Below are positions 22,512 to 32,568 of a stretch of 64,000 bases of DNA, piece by piece. A program made the position numbers and the translations under genes. The stretch's first letter is position 1. The number at the start of each line of letters is the position of its first letter. The DNA is from Desulfovulcanus ferrireducens (lineage in GTDB: Bacteria > Desulfobacterota > Desulfovibrionia > Desulfovibrionales > Desulfonatronovibrionaceae), in NCBI RefSeq assembly GCF_018704065.1, contig NZ_JAGUQP010000005.1, forward strand, positions 38,035 to 102,034, in the 5' to 3' direction. The notes below the pieces were generated by a model. That model worked only from the letters and a program-made list of their open reading frames with translations, made no database searches and was not told the DNA's origin.

Positions 22512-22880
22512 ATGATTCAAGTTCAATCAACACTTGATGTAGCTGATAATTCTGGCGCCAAAAAGGTTGCCTGTATAAAAGTATTGGGTGGCAGTAAAAG
22601 AAGATATGCCCGTATAGGAGATATAATTGTTGTATCTGTTAAAGATGCAATGCCACACTCAAAGGTAAAAAAAGGTGACGTATATAAAGCAGTAATAGTC
22701 AGAACCAAAAAAGAAATTGGTAGACCTGATGGATCATATATACGTTTCGATAATAATTCAGCAGTGTTGTTAAATAAGAATTTAGAACCTATAGGAACAA
22801 GAATTTTTGGACCTGTTGCACGTGAGCTTAGAGCAAAAAATTTTATGAAAATAGTATCACTCGCACCAGAGGTATTATAA
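22512..22880 (+). CDS. rplN: 50S ribosomal protein L14
   Basis: L14 forms inter-subunit bridges. The 122-aa protein opens [20 protein letters not shown] and carries [18 protein letters not shown] and [31 protein letters not shown] precedes the start. It opens the spc group in the usual order before rplX. Confidence 0.98.
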   Translation: MIQVQSTLDVADNSGAKKVACIKVLGGSKRRYARIGDIIVVSVKDAMPHSKVKKGDVYKAVIVRTKKEIGRPDGSYIRFDNNSAVLLNKNLEPIGTRIFGPVARELRAKNFMKIVSLAPEVL

Positions 22881-22881
22881 A

Positions 22882-23199
22882 ATGGCAAGGAAGATATTAC
22901 AGAACGATAAAGTAATGGTGATTGCCGGCAAAGATAAAAATAAAATTGGAAAAGTTTTAAAGGTGCTGCGCAAGAAAGATAAGGTTATAGTTGAAGGGAT
23001 TAATAAAGTTAAGAGACATGTAAAGCCAAACCCCTACCAGAATCAACAGGGCGGAATCATTGAAAAAGAGGCACCAATTCACATTTCCAATATTGCTTTA
23101 GTGTGTGAATCTTGCTCAAAGCCAACCAGGGTTGGTTTTAAGATTACAGATGGTGGAAAAAAGGTTCGATATTGTAAGAAATGTAACGAGACTATTTAG
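22882..23199 (+). CDS. rplX: 50S ribosomal protein L24
   Basis: L24 is an assembly initiator near the tunnel exit. The 105-aa protein has the KOW segment [20 protein letters not shown] and [20 protein letters not shown]. The C-terminus has two CxxC pairs (CESC and CKKC), a zinc-ribbon-like form seen in many bacteria. It starts one base after rplN. Confidence 0.97.
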   Translation: MARKILQNDKVMVIAGKDKNKIGKVLKVLRKKDKVIVEGINKVKRHVKPNPYQNQQGGIIEKEAPIHISNIALVCESCSKPTRVGFKITDGGKKVRYCKKCNETI

Positions 23200-23210
23200 T
23201 AGGGTTGAAA

Positions 23211-23750
23211 ATGATTAGACTTGAAAAAAAATTCAAAGAAGAAATCGCACCAAAGCTTTTTAAAGAGTTCAATTACAAATCAACAATGCAAGTCCCAACA
23301 ATTAAAAAAGTTTCTTTAAATATGGGACTTGGAGAAGGTAGCCAAAATAATAAGATTATTCAGGATGCGGTTGAAGAGTTAACTTTAATTGCTGGACAAA
23401 GAGCTGTAATAACCAGGGCTAAAAAATCAATAGCAGCTTTTAAATTACGTGAAGGAATGCCCGTTGGATGCAGAGTTACATTGCGCAGGGAAAGGATGTG
23501 GGCCTTCTTGGATAAACTCTTTAATGTTGCCTTGCCAAGAGTAAGAGATTTTCGTGGTGTACCAGATAGAGGATTTGATGGTCGTGGAAATTTTACTTTA
23601 GGTATAAAAGAACATACAATATTTCCTGAGATAGATTTAGATAAAGTAGATCGTGCTAAAGGTATGAACATTACAATTGTGACTACGGCAAAAACTGATA
23701 AAGAAGGCAAAGCTCTTTTAAATTTACTAGGAATGCCTTTTAAGAAGTAA
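23211..23750 (+). CDS. rplE: 50S ribosomal protein L5
   Basis: L5 binds 5S rRNA and contacts the P-site tRNA. From the ATG at 23211 the protein is 179 aa and begins [48 protein letters not shown] and [20 protein letters not shown] are family signatures. An in-frame TTG two codons upstream is less likely because AGGGTTGAAA fits the ATG. Confidence 0.97.
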   Translation: MIRLEKKFKEEIAPKLFKEFNYKSTMQVPTIKKVSLNMGLGEGSQNNKIIQDAVEELTLIAGQRAVITRAKKSIAAFKLREGMPVGCRVTLRRERMWAFLDKLFNVALPRVRDFRGVPDRGFDGRGNFTLGIKEHTIFPEIDLDKVDRAKGMNITIVTTAKTDKEGKALLNLLGMPFKK

Positions 23751-23761
23751 GGAGGTCTGTT

Positions 23762-23947
23762 TTGACTCGTAAAGCCCTAATGGTAAAAGCTAGGAGAAAA
23801 CCTAAGTTTTCAACACGTAAATATAATCGTTGTCCGATATGTGGCCGACCAAGAGCCTTTTTAAGAAAGTTTGGAATATGCAGGATATGTTTCCGTAATA
23901 TGGCTCTAGCCGGTGAACTTCCAGGTGTCCGTAAATCCAGTTGGTAA
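23762..23947 (+). CDS. rpsN: 30S ribosomal protein S14 (zinc-binding short form)
   Basis: This is the 61-aa type Z form of S14, a 30S head protein, with CPICGRP and CRICFRN as zinc ligands. The start is TTG at 23762, 7-8 bases after AAGGAGGT; the first ATG would remove conserved N-terminal residues. No zinc-independent S14 paralogue is seen in the window. Confidence 0.96.
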   Translation: MTRKALMVKARRKPKFSTRKYNRCPICGRPRAFLRKFGICRICFRNMALAGELPGVRKSSW

Positions 23948-23961
23948 TAGAGGAGAAAAAA

Positions 23962-24345
23962 ATGCCTGTTGTTGATCCAATTGCAGATATGCTAACTAGG
24001 ATTAGAAATGCCTATACGGCATTACATAAAGACGTGAATGTTCCCTTAAGCAAATCAAAACTTGAGATAGCTAATATTCTCAAGCGAGAGGGATTTATAA
24101 CTGATTATTTACCCAGTGAAAGAGAGCTCAAGATTAAGCTTAAATATTTCAAAGGAAAACCAGTAATTAAAGGATTAACTAAAGTTTCAAAACCTGGAAG
24201 AAGAGTTTATGTAAAGGCTGATGAAATACCAAATGTTAGAAACGGTTTAGGAATTTGTATTTTATCTACTTCGCAAGGTATACTAGAGGGAAAAGAGGCC
24301 AAACAAAAGAGAGTTGGCGGCGAATTAATTTGTGAGATCTGGTAG
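23962..24345 (+). CDS. rpsH: 30S ribosomal protein S8
   Basis: S8 binds the central domain of 16S rRNA, and in E. coli it represses the spc operon. From the ATG at 23962 the protein is 127 aa, starting VVDPIADMLTRIRNAYTA after MP. KGLTKVSKPGRRVYVKADEI and GLGICILSTSQGILEGKEAK are typical. AGAGGAGAAAAA precedes this ATG; an upstream in-frame TTG overlaps rpsN and is rejected. Confidence 0.97.
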   Translation: MPVVDPIADMLTRIRNAYTALHKDVNVPLSKSKLEIANILKREGFITDYLPSERELKIKLKYFKGKPVIKGLTKVSKPGRRVYVKADEIPNVRNGLGICILSTSQGILEGKEAKQKRVGGELICEIW

Positions 24346-24356
24346 AGAGGTTTCAT

Positions 24357-24893
24357 ATGTCTAGAATTGGAAAAAAGCCTATTACAATCCCGCAAGGGGT
24401 TGAAGTTAAAAAAGAAAAAGATAGTATTTTAGTAAAAGGCCCAAAAGGGCAGTTGAAAGTACAAACTCATGAAAAAATTGATTACCAAATTGAAGATAAT
24501 CAAATTTTAGTAAAAAGAGTTGATGATACTCGAACTGCACGAGAACAACATGGTCTTAGAAGAACCCTACTTGATAATGCCATTATTGGTGTAAGTAAAG
24601 GATTTACTAAAACACTAGAAGTAGTTGGTATTGGGTACAAAGTCAACGTAAAGGGTAAAACCATTGAACTTAACGTTGGATACTCTCATCCGGTAACAAT
24701 CGATTTGCCTCAAGACATCGACGCTAAGGCTGATGGAAACAAGCTGACTATTATGGGCATTGATAAACACCTAGTTGGTGAATTTGCCGCTAAGGTAAGG
24801 AGAGTTCGACCTCCTGAACCTTATAAGGGTAAGGGCATAAAATATATTGATGAACATATTCGTAGAAAAGCAGGAAAATCAGGTGGAAAGTAG
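24357..24893 (+). CDS. rplF: 50S ribosomal protein L6
   Basis: L6 stabilises the factor-binding region near the sarcin-ricin loop. The 178-aa protein starts [17 protein letters not shown] and contains two related domains, with [20 protein letters not shown] and the C-terminal [32 protein letters not shown] precedes the ATG. Confidence 0.98.
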   Translation: MSRIGKKPITIPQGVEVKKEKDSILVKGPKGQLKVQTHEKIDYQIEDNQILVKRVDDTRTAREQHGLRRTLLDNAIIGVSKGFTKTLEVVGIGYKVNVKGKTIELNVGYSHPVTIDLPQDIDAKADGNKLTIMGIDKHLVGEFAAKVRRVRPPEPYKGKGIKYIDEHIRRKAGKSGGK

Positions 24894-24901
24894 GTAAAGC
24901 T

Positions 24902-25252
24902 ATGAAACTGACAAAAAACCAAGCTCGGAAAAAAAGAAAAATAAGAATCAGAAAAAAAATTTACGGGACCACTGAAAGACCAAGATTAGTGGTATTTAGA
25001 TCAAATAAACATATTTATGCACAAATAATAAATGATCAAGCTGGTCAAACTTTAGCTTCTTTCTCATCTTTAACACTTGAAGAACCTTCCAAGTTAAATA
25101 AAGAAACTGCTGAGTTAGTCGGTCAAAAAATTGCTGAAAAAGCATTAGAAAAGAATATAAAATCAGTAGTTTTTGACCGGAATGGGTATTTGTATCATGG
25201 TCGTGTAAAAGCCCTGGCTGATGGAGCCCGCAAAGGTGGTTTAAAATTTTAA
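24902..25252 (+). CDS. rplR: 50S ribosomal protein L18
   Basis: L18 carries 5S rRNA into the 50S subunit with L5. The 116-aa protein has a basic N-terminus, then [20 protein letters not shown] and the C-terminal [20 protein letters not shown] followed by ARKGGLKF. It starts 8 bases after rplF, and rpsE follows 10 bases later. Confidence 0.98.
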   Translation: MKLTKNQARKKRKIRIRKKIYGTTERPRLVVFRSNKHIYAQIINDQAGQTLASFSSLTLEEPSKLNKETAELVGQKIAEKALEKNIKSVVFDRNGYLYHGRVKALADGARKGGLKF

Positions 25253-25262
25253 GAGGTAGTAA

Positions 25263-25754
25263 ATGCAACACAATGAATTAGAATTAACAGAGAAAATTGT
25301 ATATTTAAATCGAGTTGCTAAAGTTGTTAAAGGTGGTCGCAGGTTCAGTTTTAGCGCCCTAGTCGTAGTCGGAGATGGCAAGGGAAAGGTTGGATATGGG
25401 TTAGGAAAAGCAAACCAAGTACCAGAAGCTATTCGTAAGGCTACAGATAGGGCAAAAAGGAATATGGTAAAAATTGCATTGTCTGGTACAACTATACCAT
25501 TTCAAGTTATTGGTGAGTACGGAGCAGGCAGAGTTCTTCTTAAGCCCGCTAGCAAAGGTACTGGGATTATTGCAGGTGGCCCGGTTCGTGCTGTACTTGA
25601 AGCGGTTGGTGTAAAAGATATATTGACTAAGGCTATTGGCACCAATAATCCTCATAATGTTTTAAAAGCAACAATGGAAGGCTTAAAAGAGCTGACAACT
25701 CCTGAGGAAATTAGTCTTCAAAGAGAAAAAGAAGTACAGTTAATAAAACAATAG
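25263..25754 (+). CDS. rpsE: 30S ribosomal protein S5
   Basis: S5 affects decoding fidelity at the mRNA entry site. The 163-aa protein has [40 protein letters not shown] and [32 protein letters not shown] precedes the ATG. The order rplR-rpsE-rpmD-rplO-secY is canonical. Confidence 0.98.
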   Translation: MQHNELELTEKIVYLNRVAKVVKGGRRFSFSALVVVGDGKGKVGYGLGKANQVPEAIRKATDRAKRNMVKIALSGTTIPFQVIGEYGAGRVLLKPASKGTGIIAGGPVRAVLEAVGVKDILTKAIGTNNPHNVLKATMEGLKELTTPEEISLQREKEVQLIKQ

Positions 25755-25763
25755 GTGAAGAAA

Positions 25764-25934
25764 ATGATTAAAGTTAAATTAATCAAAAGCACAATTGGTG
25801 CAAAGCCAAAGCAAAAGAAAACCATCCAAGCATTAGGCTTTAAAAAATTAAATCAGGTGCGTGAACTGCCAAAAAATGAAGCTGTTCTTGGAATGATAAA
25901 AAAAGTTGATAATTTTGTTGAGGTGGTCGAATAA
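25764..25934 (+). CDS. rpmD: 50S ribosomal protein L30
   Basis: This 56-aa ORF begins MIKVKLIKSTIGAKPKQKKT and continues with IQALGFKKLNQVRELPKN, the compact bacterial L30 fold. It starts 9 bases after rpsE with GGTGAAGAAA ahead of the ATG. Its TAA overlaps the rplO ATG by one base (TAATG), indicating translational coupling. Confidence 0.96.
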   Translation: MIKVKLIKSTIGAKPKQKKTIQALGFKKLNQVRELPKNEAVLGMIKKVDNFVEVVE

Positions 25935-26380
25935 TGAAAATACATGAATTATACCCTTTTCAAGAAGAACGAAAGCAGAAAAAAAGAATTGGTCGGGGGT
26001 CAGCAACAGGAACCGGTTGTACAGCCGGTAAAGGTAATAAAGGACAGAATTCACGTGCTGGAGGTGGTGTTCAACCATGGTTTGAAGGCGGTCAGATGCC
26101 TTTACAAAGACGTCTCCCTAAGCGTGGATTTAAGAATCCCTTTCGTACAGAATATGCTGTAATAAATCTGGATAAAATAAGTAAATATTTTAGTGACGCC
26201 AGCGAAGTAGATATAGAAGATATATATAAAAGAGGTTTAGTGAAAAAAAAATTGCCTGTTAAAATTTTAGGAAATGGACAGATAGATAAGCCTATAAAAA
26301 TAACAGCACATAGATTTAGTAAGTCAGCAATAGAAAAAATTAATAAAGCAGGTGGAACTGCAATTTCATTAGAAGGATAA
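25934..26380 (+). CDS. rplO: 50S ribosomal protein L15
   Basis: L15 is a late-assembly 50S protein. The 148-aa protein has RIGRGSATGTGCTAGKGNKG followed by GQNSRAGGGVQPWFEGGQMP and RRLPKRGFKN. The C-terminal ITAHRFSKSAIEKINKAGG is conserved. Its start overlaps the rpmD stop. The C-terminal region is shorter and more divergent than the N-terminal half, as is common. Confidence 0.97.
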   Translation: MKIHELYPFQEERKQKKRIGRGSATGTGCTAGKGNKGQNSRAGGGVQPWFEGGQMPLQRRLPKRGFKNPFRTEYAVINLDKISKYFSDASEVDIEDIYKRGLVKKKLPVKILGNGQIDKPIKITAHRFSKSAIEKINKAGGTAISLEG

Positions 26381-26384
26381 AAGA

Positions 26385-27695
26385 GTGAAACCTGGGATGA
26401 TTGAGAATTCAGGCTTAGCTGAGCTAAAGAAAAGAATTTTTTTTACGTTTCTTTTATTAGCAGTATACAGAATAGGTATACACATACCGGTTCCAGGAAT
26501 TGATGGTAATGCCTTAGCTGATTTTTTTGCAAGTACTCAGAATACATTATTAGGTTTATTTGATATGTTTTCCGGTGGAGGGTTGAGTAAACTCTCCATT
26601 TTTGCTCTTGGTATAATGCCATATATTTCCGCGTCTATTATTTTGCAGTTATTAACAGTAGTAAGCCCAGAACTTTCAAGACTAAGCAAAGAAGAAGGTG
26701 CAGCAGGCAGAAAGAAGATAACTCAATATACTAGATATCTAACAGTATTAATTACTGTAATACAAGGTCTCGGTATAGCAATTGGCCTTGAAAATATGAG
26801 TAGTCCATCTGGTGCTCCTATTGTGTATACTGCAGGATGGTCATTTAGACTTATCACTATTTTAACACTTACTGCTGGAACAATTTTTATAATGTGGCTC
26901 GGAGAGCAGATTACTGAATTTGGGCTTGGTAATGGTATTTCACTTATCATATTTGCAGGTATTGTAGCAAGATTTCCTTCAGCAGTCGTAAATACATTTC
27001 GTTTAATGTCTGCTGGAGAAGTTACTTTATTTGTATTACTTTTTTTGCTTTTAATCATGGCAGGCGTTCTTCTCGGTATCGTTTTTGTAGAACGTGCTCA
27101 ACGGAGGATACCAATCCAATATGCTAAGAGAATGATGGGGCGCAAACTATATGGTGGACAAACTACGCATCTACCACTAAGAGTTAATACTGCTGGTGTT
27201 ATTCCTCCTATTTTTGCTTCATCAATACTCATGTTTCCAGCAACAATTTCAAATTTTTCTCACATTGAATGGTTGAATAAAGTATCTAGTTTGTTTGCAC
27301 CTGGCTCCGTGCTTTATAATATAGTTTTTGTAGCTCTTATAATATTCTTTTGTTACTTTTATACTGCAATCATTTTTGATCCCAAAGATATAGCTGATAA
27401 TCTAAAAAAACAAGGTGGTTTTATACCAGGGATTAGACCTGGGATTAAGACCAAAGAATATATAGACAAAGTTCTTTCCAGGATCACATTTTGGGGTGCA
27501 ATATATATATCTGTAGTTTGTGTCCTTCCTATGATTCTGATAAAACAATTTAATGTCCCTTTTTATTATGGTGGTACAGCACTTCTTATTGTGGTTGGTG
27601 TAGCGATGGACACTATGTCTCAGTTTCAGTCCCATCTTATATCTAGTCAATATGAAGGTTTGATGTCAAAAGCCAAAGTAAAAGGAAGGCGTTAA
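26385..27695 (+). CDS. secY: Preprotein translocase subunit SecY
   Basis: SecY is the channel subunit of SecYEG in the inner membrane. The 436-aa product has ten hydrophobic spans. RIGIHIPVPGIDG, FSGGGLSKLSIFALGIMPYI, WLGEQITEFGLGNGISLIIF and QGGFIPGIRPGIKTKEYI are family signatures. The GTG start at 26385 follows AAGGATAAAA. It is co-transcribed with the spc ribosomal genes and map. Confidence 0.98.
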   Translation: MKPGMIENSGLAELKKRIFFTFLLLAVYRIGIHIPVPGIDGNALADFFASTQNTLLGLFDMFSGGGLSKLSIFALGIMPYISASIILQLLTVVSPELSRLSKEEGAAGRKKITQYTRYLTVLITVIQGLGIAIGLENMSSPSGAPIVYTAGWSFRLITILTLTAGTIFIMWLGEQITEFGLGNGISLIIFAGIVARFPSAVVNTFRLMSAGEVTLFVLLFLLLIMAGVLLGIVFVERAQRRIPIQYAKRMMGRKLYGGQTTHLPLRVNTAGVIPPIFASSILMFPATISNFSHIEWLNKVSSLFAPGSVLYNIVFVALIIFFCYFYTAIIFDPKDIADNLKKQGGFIPGIRPGIKTKEYIDKVLSRITFWGAIYISVVCVLPMILIKQFNVPFYYGGTALLIVVGVAMDTMSQFQSHLISSQYEGLMSKAKVKGRR

Positions 27696-27698
27696 TTT

Positions 27699-28463
27699 TT
27701 GAGAAAGTTTAGAGGTATCTTTTTAAAAAATGATTATGAAATTGGCCTCCTAAGGGAGGCCAATCGTATTGTAGCCCAAATTTTACTAGAACTTGGGGAA
27801 CGCATTAAGCCTGGTATAAAAACAATTTTTCTTGAAAGGTTAGCCATAGAACTTTGCCAAAAATTTGATGTAAAGCCAGCTTTTAAGGGATATCACGGAT
27901 ATCCATATGCATTATGTTGCTCTGTTAATGAGCAAATCGTACATAGCTTCCCTTCCGAGCGAATATTAACTGAAGGAGATATTGTCAGTATTGACATGGG
28001 AGTTATTTATAAAGGCTTCTATGGTGACTCAGCTCGAACTTACCCTGTAGGAACGATAACTCCCGAAGCTTCAAGATTAATAGAGGTTACAGAGGAATCA
28101 CTTTATAAAGGAATAGCAGAAGCAGTTGTTGGGAATGATTTAAACGACATTTCAAGAGCCATACAGACTCATGTAGAAGATAATGGATACTTTGTTATTA
28201 AAAGGTTTGTAGGTCATGGAATAGGAACAAAACTTCATGAGAAGCCAGAGGTTCCAAATTTTGTACCGAAAACTGCCCAGAGGTTACCATTGAAAAAAGG
28301 CATGGTTTTGGCTATAGAACCAATGGTTGCCGTGGGTACAGATCAGGTTGAAATTTTAGCCGATAAATGGACAGCGGTAACAAAAGACAGAAGCCTGTCG
28401 GCTCATTTTGAGCATACTATAGCAATAACAAAACAAGGACCTTTAATTTTAAGTAAACCATAA
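27699..28463 (+). CDS. map: Type I methionine aminopeptidase
   Basis: This enzyme removes the initiator Met from nascent proteins. The 254-aa product keeps the five metal ligands: Asp in [19 protein letters not shown] (two Asp), His in [18 protein letters not shown], Glu in MVLAIEPMV and Glu in [10 protein letters not shown]. The start is TTG at 27699, 3 bases after secY; an ATG further in would cut into the N-terminal helix. The secY-map-rpmJ order is common. Confidence 0.96.
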   Translation: MRKFRGIFLKNDYEIGLLREANRIVAQILLELGERIKPGIKTIFLERLAIELCQKFDVKPAFKGYHGYPYALCCSVNEQIVHSFPSERILTEGDIVSIDMGVIYKGFYGDSARTYPVGTITPEASRLIEVTEESLYKGIAEAVVGNDLNDISRAIQTHVEDNGYFVIKRFVGHGIGTKLHEKPEVPNFVPKTAQRLPLKKGMVLAIEPMVAVGTDQVEILADKWTAVTKDRSLSAHFEHTIAITKQGPLILSKP

Positions 28464-28476
28464 TTTTGGGGGTAAT

Positions 28477-28590
28477 ATGAAAGTAAGACCATCTGTAAAA
28501 AAAATCTGCCCCAAGTGTAAGATTATACGAAGGAAGGGCATTCTCAGAGTTATTTGCGAAAATCCAAGACATAAACAAAGACAAGGTTAG
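28477..28590 (+). CDS. rpmJ: 50S ribosomal protein L36
   Basis: This is the smallest ribosomal protein, 37 aa, beginning [19 protein letters not shown]. It ends with [11 protein letters not shown]. Cys-x2-Cys, Cys and His form the zinc site of the zinc-binding form. TTGGGGGTAAT precedes the ATG. It lies between map and rpsM as in many spc/alpha operons. Confidence 0.97.
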   Translation: MKVRPSVKKICPKCKIIRRKGILRVICENPRHKQRQG

Positions 28591-28608
28591 ATTTAGGGGG
28601 AAAAAAAC

Positions 28609-28977
28609 GTGGCCAGAATAGCAGGGGTTGAATTGCCAAAAAATAAGAGATTAGACATTGCCTTAACCTATATTTATGGCATTGGACAATCTACAGCTCT
28701 CAAAATTTTAGATGCAACCGGTATAGATTGGACAAAAAAAACTGATGATTTAACACCTGATGATGTTAATCGTATCAGGAACGAGATTGAAAACAACTAC
28801 AAGGTTGAAGGTGATTTGCGACGAGAAGTAGCTGCAAACATTAAAAGGCTAATGGATATTGGTTGTTATAGAGGACTAAGACATAGAAGGGGTTTGCCTG
28901 TAAGAGGACAAAGAACTCATACAAATGCACGGACTAGAAAAGGTCCAAGAAGGTCCATTATTAAAAAGAAAAAATAA
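28609..28977 (+). CDS. rpsM: 30S ribosomal protein S13
   Basis: S13 contacts the P-site tRNA and bridges to the 50S subunit. The 122-aa protein starts with a GTG at 28609 and reads [20 protein letters not shown], then IYGIG, and the C-terminal [20 protein letters not shown] with RKGPRR. AGGGGGAAAAAAAC precedes the start. It opens the alpha group rpsM-rpsK-rpsD-rpoA-rplQ. Confidence 0.98.
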   Translation: MARIAGVELPKNKRLDIALTYIYGIGQSTALKILDATGIDWTKKTDDLTPDDVNRIRNEIENNYKVEGDLRREVAANIKRLMDIGCYRGLRHRRGLPVRGQRTHTNARTRKGPRRSIIKKKK

Positions 28978-28996
28978 ATAGTTTTGGAGAAATGTG

Positions 28997-29386
28997 ATGG
29001 CTAAACCAAAGAAAAGCGGAAAGAAAAAAGAGAAAAAAAATATCCCAAATGGCATAGTCCATATTAATGCTACCTTTAATAATACTATAGTAACCTTTAC
29101 AGATATGAACGGTAATGTTGTAAGTTGGGCTAGTGCAGGGATGGCTGGATTTAAGGGATCAAGAAAGAGTACTCCCTTTGCCGCTCAAAAAGCTGCTGAG
29201 ACTGCAGCAAGAATGGCCCAAGAAAATGGCATGCGTACAGTGGGAATTTTAGTCAAAGGACCAGGTTCAGGACGAGAATCTGCCATGAGGGCTATTAACG
29301 CCGCTGGTTTTAAGGTCACCTTTATCCGTGATGTTACCCCGATACCACATAATGGATGTCGTCCACCAAAAAGGCGAAGAGTGTAA
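28997..29386 (+). CDS. rpsK: 30S ribosomal protein S11
   Basis: S11 lines the platform near the E-site. From the ATG at 28997 the protein is 129 aa. It has a Lys-rich N-terminus, then [40 protein letters not shown] and [30 protein letters not shown] fits this ATG better than the adjacent in-frame GTG. Confidence 0.98.
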   Translation: MAKPKKSGKKKEKKNIPNGIVHINATFNNTIVTFTDMNGNVVSWASAGMAGFKGSRKSTPFAAQKAAETAARMAQENGMRTVGILVKGPGSGRESAMRAINAAGFKVTFIRDVTPIPHNGCRPPKRRRV

Positions 29387-29399
29387 AGGAGGATAAAAA

Positions 29400-30026
29400 T
29401 TGGCTAGATATACTGAAGCAAAATGTAGATTATGCAAAAGAGAAGGTACTAAATTATTTTTAAAGGGTGACCGCTGCTATACCGACAAGTGTGCATATGA
29501 AAGAAGGGCTTATCCTCCCGGGATGCATGGTAGGATTCGCAAAAAGCCTAGTGATTATGCTATCCAGTTACGCGAAAAGCAAAAAGTAAGAAGAATGTAT
29601 GGTTTATTAGAAGGCCAGTTTAGAAAATACTTTAAAATTGCTGATTCAAAGAAAGGTGTAACAGGAGCTAATCTCCTTATTCTTCTGGAAAGACGATTAG
29701 ATAATGTTATATATCGGATGGGATTTGCAAACTCCCGAAATCAAGCCAGGCAACTAGTACGACATGGTCACTTTATTTTAAATGGTCGGCGTGTAAATAT
29801 CCCATCAATTCTTGTTCGTGAAGGTGATGTAATTGAAGTACGTGAAAAAAGTAAAAAAATTCCAGTAATACAGGAAGCTCAAGAAGTAATTGCCAGAAGA
29901 GGTCTTCCAGGATGGATTGAGGTTGATGAGAAGGCTTTCAAGGGAACTATTAAGTCCCTGCCGACTAGAGAAGACATTACCTTTCCAATTAATGAGCAAC
30001 TAATTGTTGAGTTATACTCCAAGTAA
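29400..30026 (+). CDS. rpsD: 30S ribosomal protein S4 (zinc-binding form)
   Basis: S4 initiates 30S assembly. The 208-aa product starts at TTG 29400 ([20 protein letters not shown]). It has four cysteines in CRLC and [13 protein letters not shown], the zinc-binding form. The S4 RNA-binding domain includes [20 protein letters not shown] and [31 protein letters not shown] is a strong ribosome binding site. Confidence 0.97.
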   Translation: MARYTEAKCRLCKREGTKLFLKGDRCYTDKCAYERRAYPPGMHGRIRKKPSDYAIQLREKQKVRRMYGLLEGQFRKYFKIADSKKGVTGANLLILLERRLDNVIYRMGFANSRNQARQLVRHGHFILNGRRVNIPSILVREGDVIEVREKSKKIPVIQEAQEVIARRGLPGWIEVDEKAFKGTIKSLPTREDITFPINEQLIVELYSK

Positions 30027-30035
30027 GTAGGTGAA

Positions 30036-31082
30036 ATGATGATTATTCAAAGCAGTGACAAGCTCATTAATACAAGAAATTGGTCTGAACTTGTAAAGCC
30101 AGATCAGCTTGTCCGCGATGCAAAGTCAAATGACTCTTATGGTAAGTTTATATGTGAACCTCTTGAAAGAGGTTTTGGTACAACTATAGGCAATGCTTTG
30201 CGTCGTGTACTACTTTCATCCTTGCAGGGAGCTGCTATTGTAGCCATAAAAATTCAAGGCATTCAACACGAGTTTACAACAATACCTGGAGTAATTGAAG
30301 ATGTTACTGATATCGTGCTTAATTTAAAACAAGTACGATTTGCCATGACAACTGATGAGCCACAAAAGTTGCGGTTGATAGCTAATGAAAAAGGCGAAGT
30401 TAAGGCTTCTGCGATACAAGAAAATCAAAATGTAAAAGTATTAAATCCTGATCTACACATAGCTACTTTGACAGATGATATTGATTTTGTAATTGATATG
30501 GAAGTTAGAATGGGTAAAGGTTATGTTCCAGCTGAAATGCATGAAGGTTTGGATGATCAGATTGGTGTAATCCCAATGGATGCTACTTTTTCACCCATTA
30601 AAAAGGTAGCTTATAGCATAGAGCAGGCTCGTGTCGGCCAGATGACCAACTATGACAAGCTGATTCTGGAGATTTGGACAGATGGTTCCGTGATACCAGA
30701 GGATGCACTTGCTTACAGTGCTAAAATCTTAAAAGATCAATTATCAGTTTTTATCAATTTTGATGAGTCTGTGACAGATGTTCATACTTCAACCTCTAAA
30801 CAAGATGAAGAATTGAATCCGAATCTTTTTAAGACAATTGATGACTTAGAGCTTCCTATGCGGGCAAGCAATTGTCTGAAAGGAGCAGGAATCAACTTGG
30901 TTGGAGAATTAGTCCAAAAAACAGAATCAGAGTTACTCAAGATGAAAAATTTTGGTCGGAAGTCTCTTGATGATATCTGGCGAGTATTAAATAGTTTAGG
31001 CTTGGAATTTGGTATGAAGCTAGAAAATTTTGAAGAAAAATATCAAGAATGGAAAAAGAGGAAGGAAGAAGATGAGGCATAG
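30036..31082 (+). CDS. rpoA: DNA-directed RNA polymerase subunit alpha
   Basis: Alpha dimerises to start core assembly and contacts activators and UP elements. The 348-aa protein has the N-terminal domain with [20 protein letters not shown], a linker near residue 250, and the C-terminal domain with [17 protein letters not shown] and [18 protein letters not shown] at 30036 or 30039 could be used. The last 11 bases overlap rplQ. Confidence 0.98.
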   Translation: MMIIQSSDKLINTRNWSELVKPDQLVRDAKSNDSYGKFICEPLERGFGTTIGNALRRVLLSSLQGAAIVAIKIQGIQHEFTTIPGVIEDVTDIVLNLKQVRFAMTTDEPQKLRLIANEKGEVKASAIQENQNVKVLNPDLHIATLTDDIDFVIDMEVRMGKGYVPAEMHEGLDDQIGVIPMDATFSPIKKVAYSIEQARVGQMTNYDKLILEIWTDGSVIPEDALAYSAKILKDQLSVFINFDESVTDVHTSTSKQDEELNPNLFKTIDDLELPMRASNCLKGAGINLVGELVQKTESELLKMKNFGRKSLDDIWRVLNSLGLEFGMKLENFEEKYQEWKKRKEEDEA

Positions 31083-31500
31083 AAAATCAGGCAGAAAATT
31101 GAACCGTACATGGGAGCATAGAAAGGCCATGCTTCGTAATATGGCAAGGTCTTTGATTACTCATGAAAGGATTAAAACAACGGTTCCCAAAGCCAAAGAA
31201 CTTAGCAAACTTGCAGATCGCTTGGTTACTTTGGCTTTAAGAGGTGATTTGCATGCCAGACGTCAAGCGTATAAAATTTTAGAAAATCACCAACTTGTTA
31301 AAAAGCTCTTTGATGAGATTGGTCCACGATTTCAAGAAGTTAAAGGTGGTTTCACCAGAGTAGTAAAATTTGCTCAACCTAGAATAGGGGATGCAGCTCC
31401 TATGGCCGTCATTGAGTTTAGCCGGACTGTTGAAACAGTAACTGAAGAGAAGTCTTCAGAAGAAAATAATGCATCGGAAAAGATTGAAGAAAATGTATAA
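31072..31500 (+). CDS. rplQ: 50S ribosomal protein L17
   Basis: L17 is a 50S protein near the tunnel exit. The product starts [20 protein letters not shown] and contains [20 protein letters not shown]. It has an acidic C-terminal extension ([15 protein letters not shown]) beyond the ~120-aa core. The ATG at 31072 lies inside the end of rpoA, preceded by GAGGAAGAAG. It is the last gene of the ribosomal block. Confidence 0.97.
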   Translation: MRHRKSGRKLNRTWEHRKAMLRNMARSLITHERIKTTVPKAKELSKLADRLVTLALRGDLHARRQAYKILENHQLVKKLFDEIGPRFQEVKGGFTRVVKFAQPRIGDAAPMAVIEFSRTVETVTEEKSSEENNASEKIEENV

Positions 31501-31504
31501 TTAG

Positions 31505-31531
31505 AGAGAGGCCTACAGGCCTCTCTTTTTT
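31505..31531 (+). terminator. Intrinsic terminator after rplQ
   Basis: AGAGAGGCC and GGCCTCTCT form a 9-bp GC-rich stem with a four-base TACA loop, followed by a run of T. It begins 5 bases after the rplQ stop and ends the S10-spc-alpha transcript. Confidence 0.93.
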
Positions 31532-31638
31532 TGTTCTGTACTATAGATATAGCTTATTCCAAAGATTAGCAAATGTAATACGCCTCTCTTCAAACATAAT
31601 CTTTATAATTTAATTTATCTCTTAGGGAATTAGTGACT

Positions 31639-32547
31639 ATGGATTTTAGAAGACTTAAGGCTTTTTGCAAAGTTTTCGAACACCAGAGTTTTTCTCGTGC
31701 TGGTCATGATTTATATTTGTCTCAGCCAACGATAAGCGCGCATATCGCTGCTTTAGAAACCGAATTAGGGGTGAATCTATTTGATCGTACTGCGCGTAGT
31801 GTTATCCCTACTGCTGCGGCACAACTTTTATATTCTAGAGCCCAGGAGATTTTTCAGCTATTGGCCAGGACCAAACAGGAAATCAATGAACTGAAAGACA
31901 ATGTCGCGGGAGAAATAATTGTGGGCGGAAGCACTATTCCGGCAAATTACTTGTGGCCAAAAATTTTAGCCAACTTCCTGGAAAAATTTCCACGTGTTTG
32001 TGTTGATCTCCGTGTTGAAGATTCTAATAATGTATGTTCGATGGTTTTGAATGGCAAATTGGATTTCGGTGTTGTTGGTGGTATTTATGAACATCATGAT
32101 CTTGAACATGAGTTATTGATGAAGGATCATCTGATTTTTGTTGCCCCAATAGCAATGAAAAGTAAACTTCCCCCCAGGATAGTACCTGATAGTTTAAAAG
32201 ACATCCCGTGGATTATGCGCGAAAAAGGTTCCGGTACCAGGCAGGCCATGGAAAAAGCATTAACTAAATCTAATATAGATATTAGAGACTTAAATATCGT
32301 AGCCATGGTTCAGAGTACCGAGGCCCTAATTCGTTGTTTACTTGCAGGGATTGGGATTGGTGTAACGTCCAAGCTGGCTGTTCAGGAATATATCCAAAGC
32401 CAGAAAATGTTTGAGGTCAATGTTGAGGGTATAAACTTGGAAAGAAATTTTTACATTATCAACCACAAGAGGCGCAGCTTGTTTCCAGCGGCTTTAAAAC
32501 TGATTAACTATACCAAAAAGCATGCTAAAGAACTTATCTTTGCTTAA
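31639..32547 (+). CDS. LysR-family regulator, selenium-metabolism type
   Basis: This is a LysR transcriptional regulator of about 302 aa. The N-terminal winged helix-turn-helix is MDFRRLKAFCKVFEHQSFSR with LSQPTISAHIAALE, and the effector domain begins near residue 90. I chose the ATG at 31639 over an upstream in-frame GTG (31633). It lies 21 bases ahead of selD on the same strand, so the two are probably co-transcribed. A LysR family linked to selenium metabolism is known in sulfate reducers; assignment to it rests on sequence resemblance and this neighbourhood, and the effector is unknown. Confidence 0.85.
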   Translation: MDFRRLKAFCKVFEHQSFSRAGHDLYLSQPTISAHIAALETELGVNLFDRTARSVIPTAAAQLLYSRAQEIFQLLARTKQEINELKDNVAGEIIVGGSTIPANYLWPKILANFLEKFPRVCVDLRVEDSNNVCSMVLNGKLDFGVVGGIYEHHDLEHELLMKDHLIFVAPIAMKSKLPPRIVPDSLKDIPWIMREKGSGTRQAMEKALTKSNIDIRDLNIVAMVQSTEALIRCLLAGIGIGVTSKLAVQEYIQSQKMFEVNVEGINLERNFYIINHKRRSLFPAALKLINYTKKHAKELIFA

Positions 32548-32568
32548 GTCTAGTAAGGAAGGCAAATC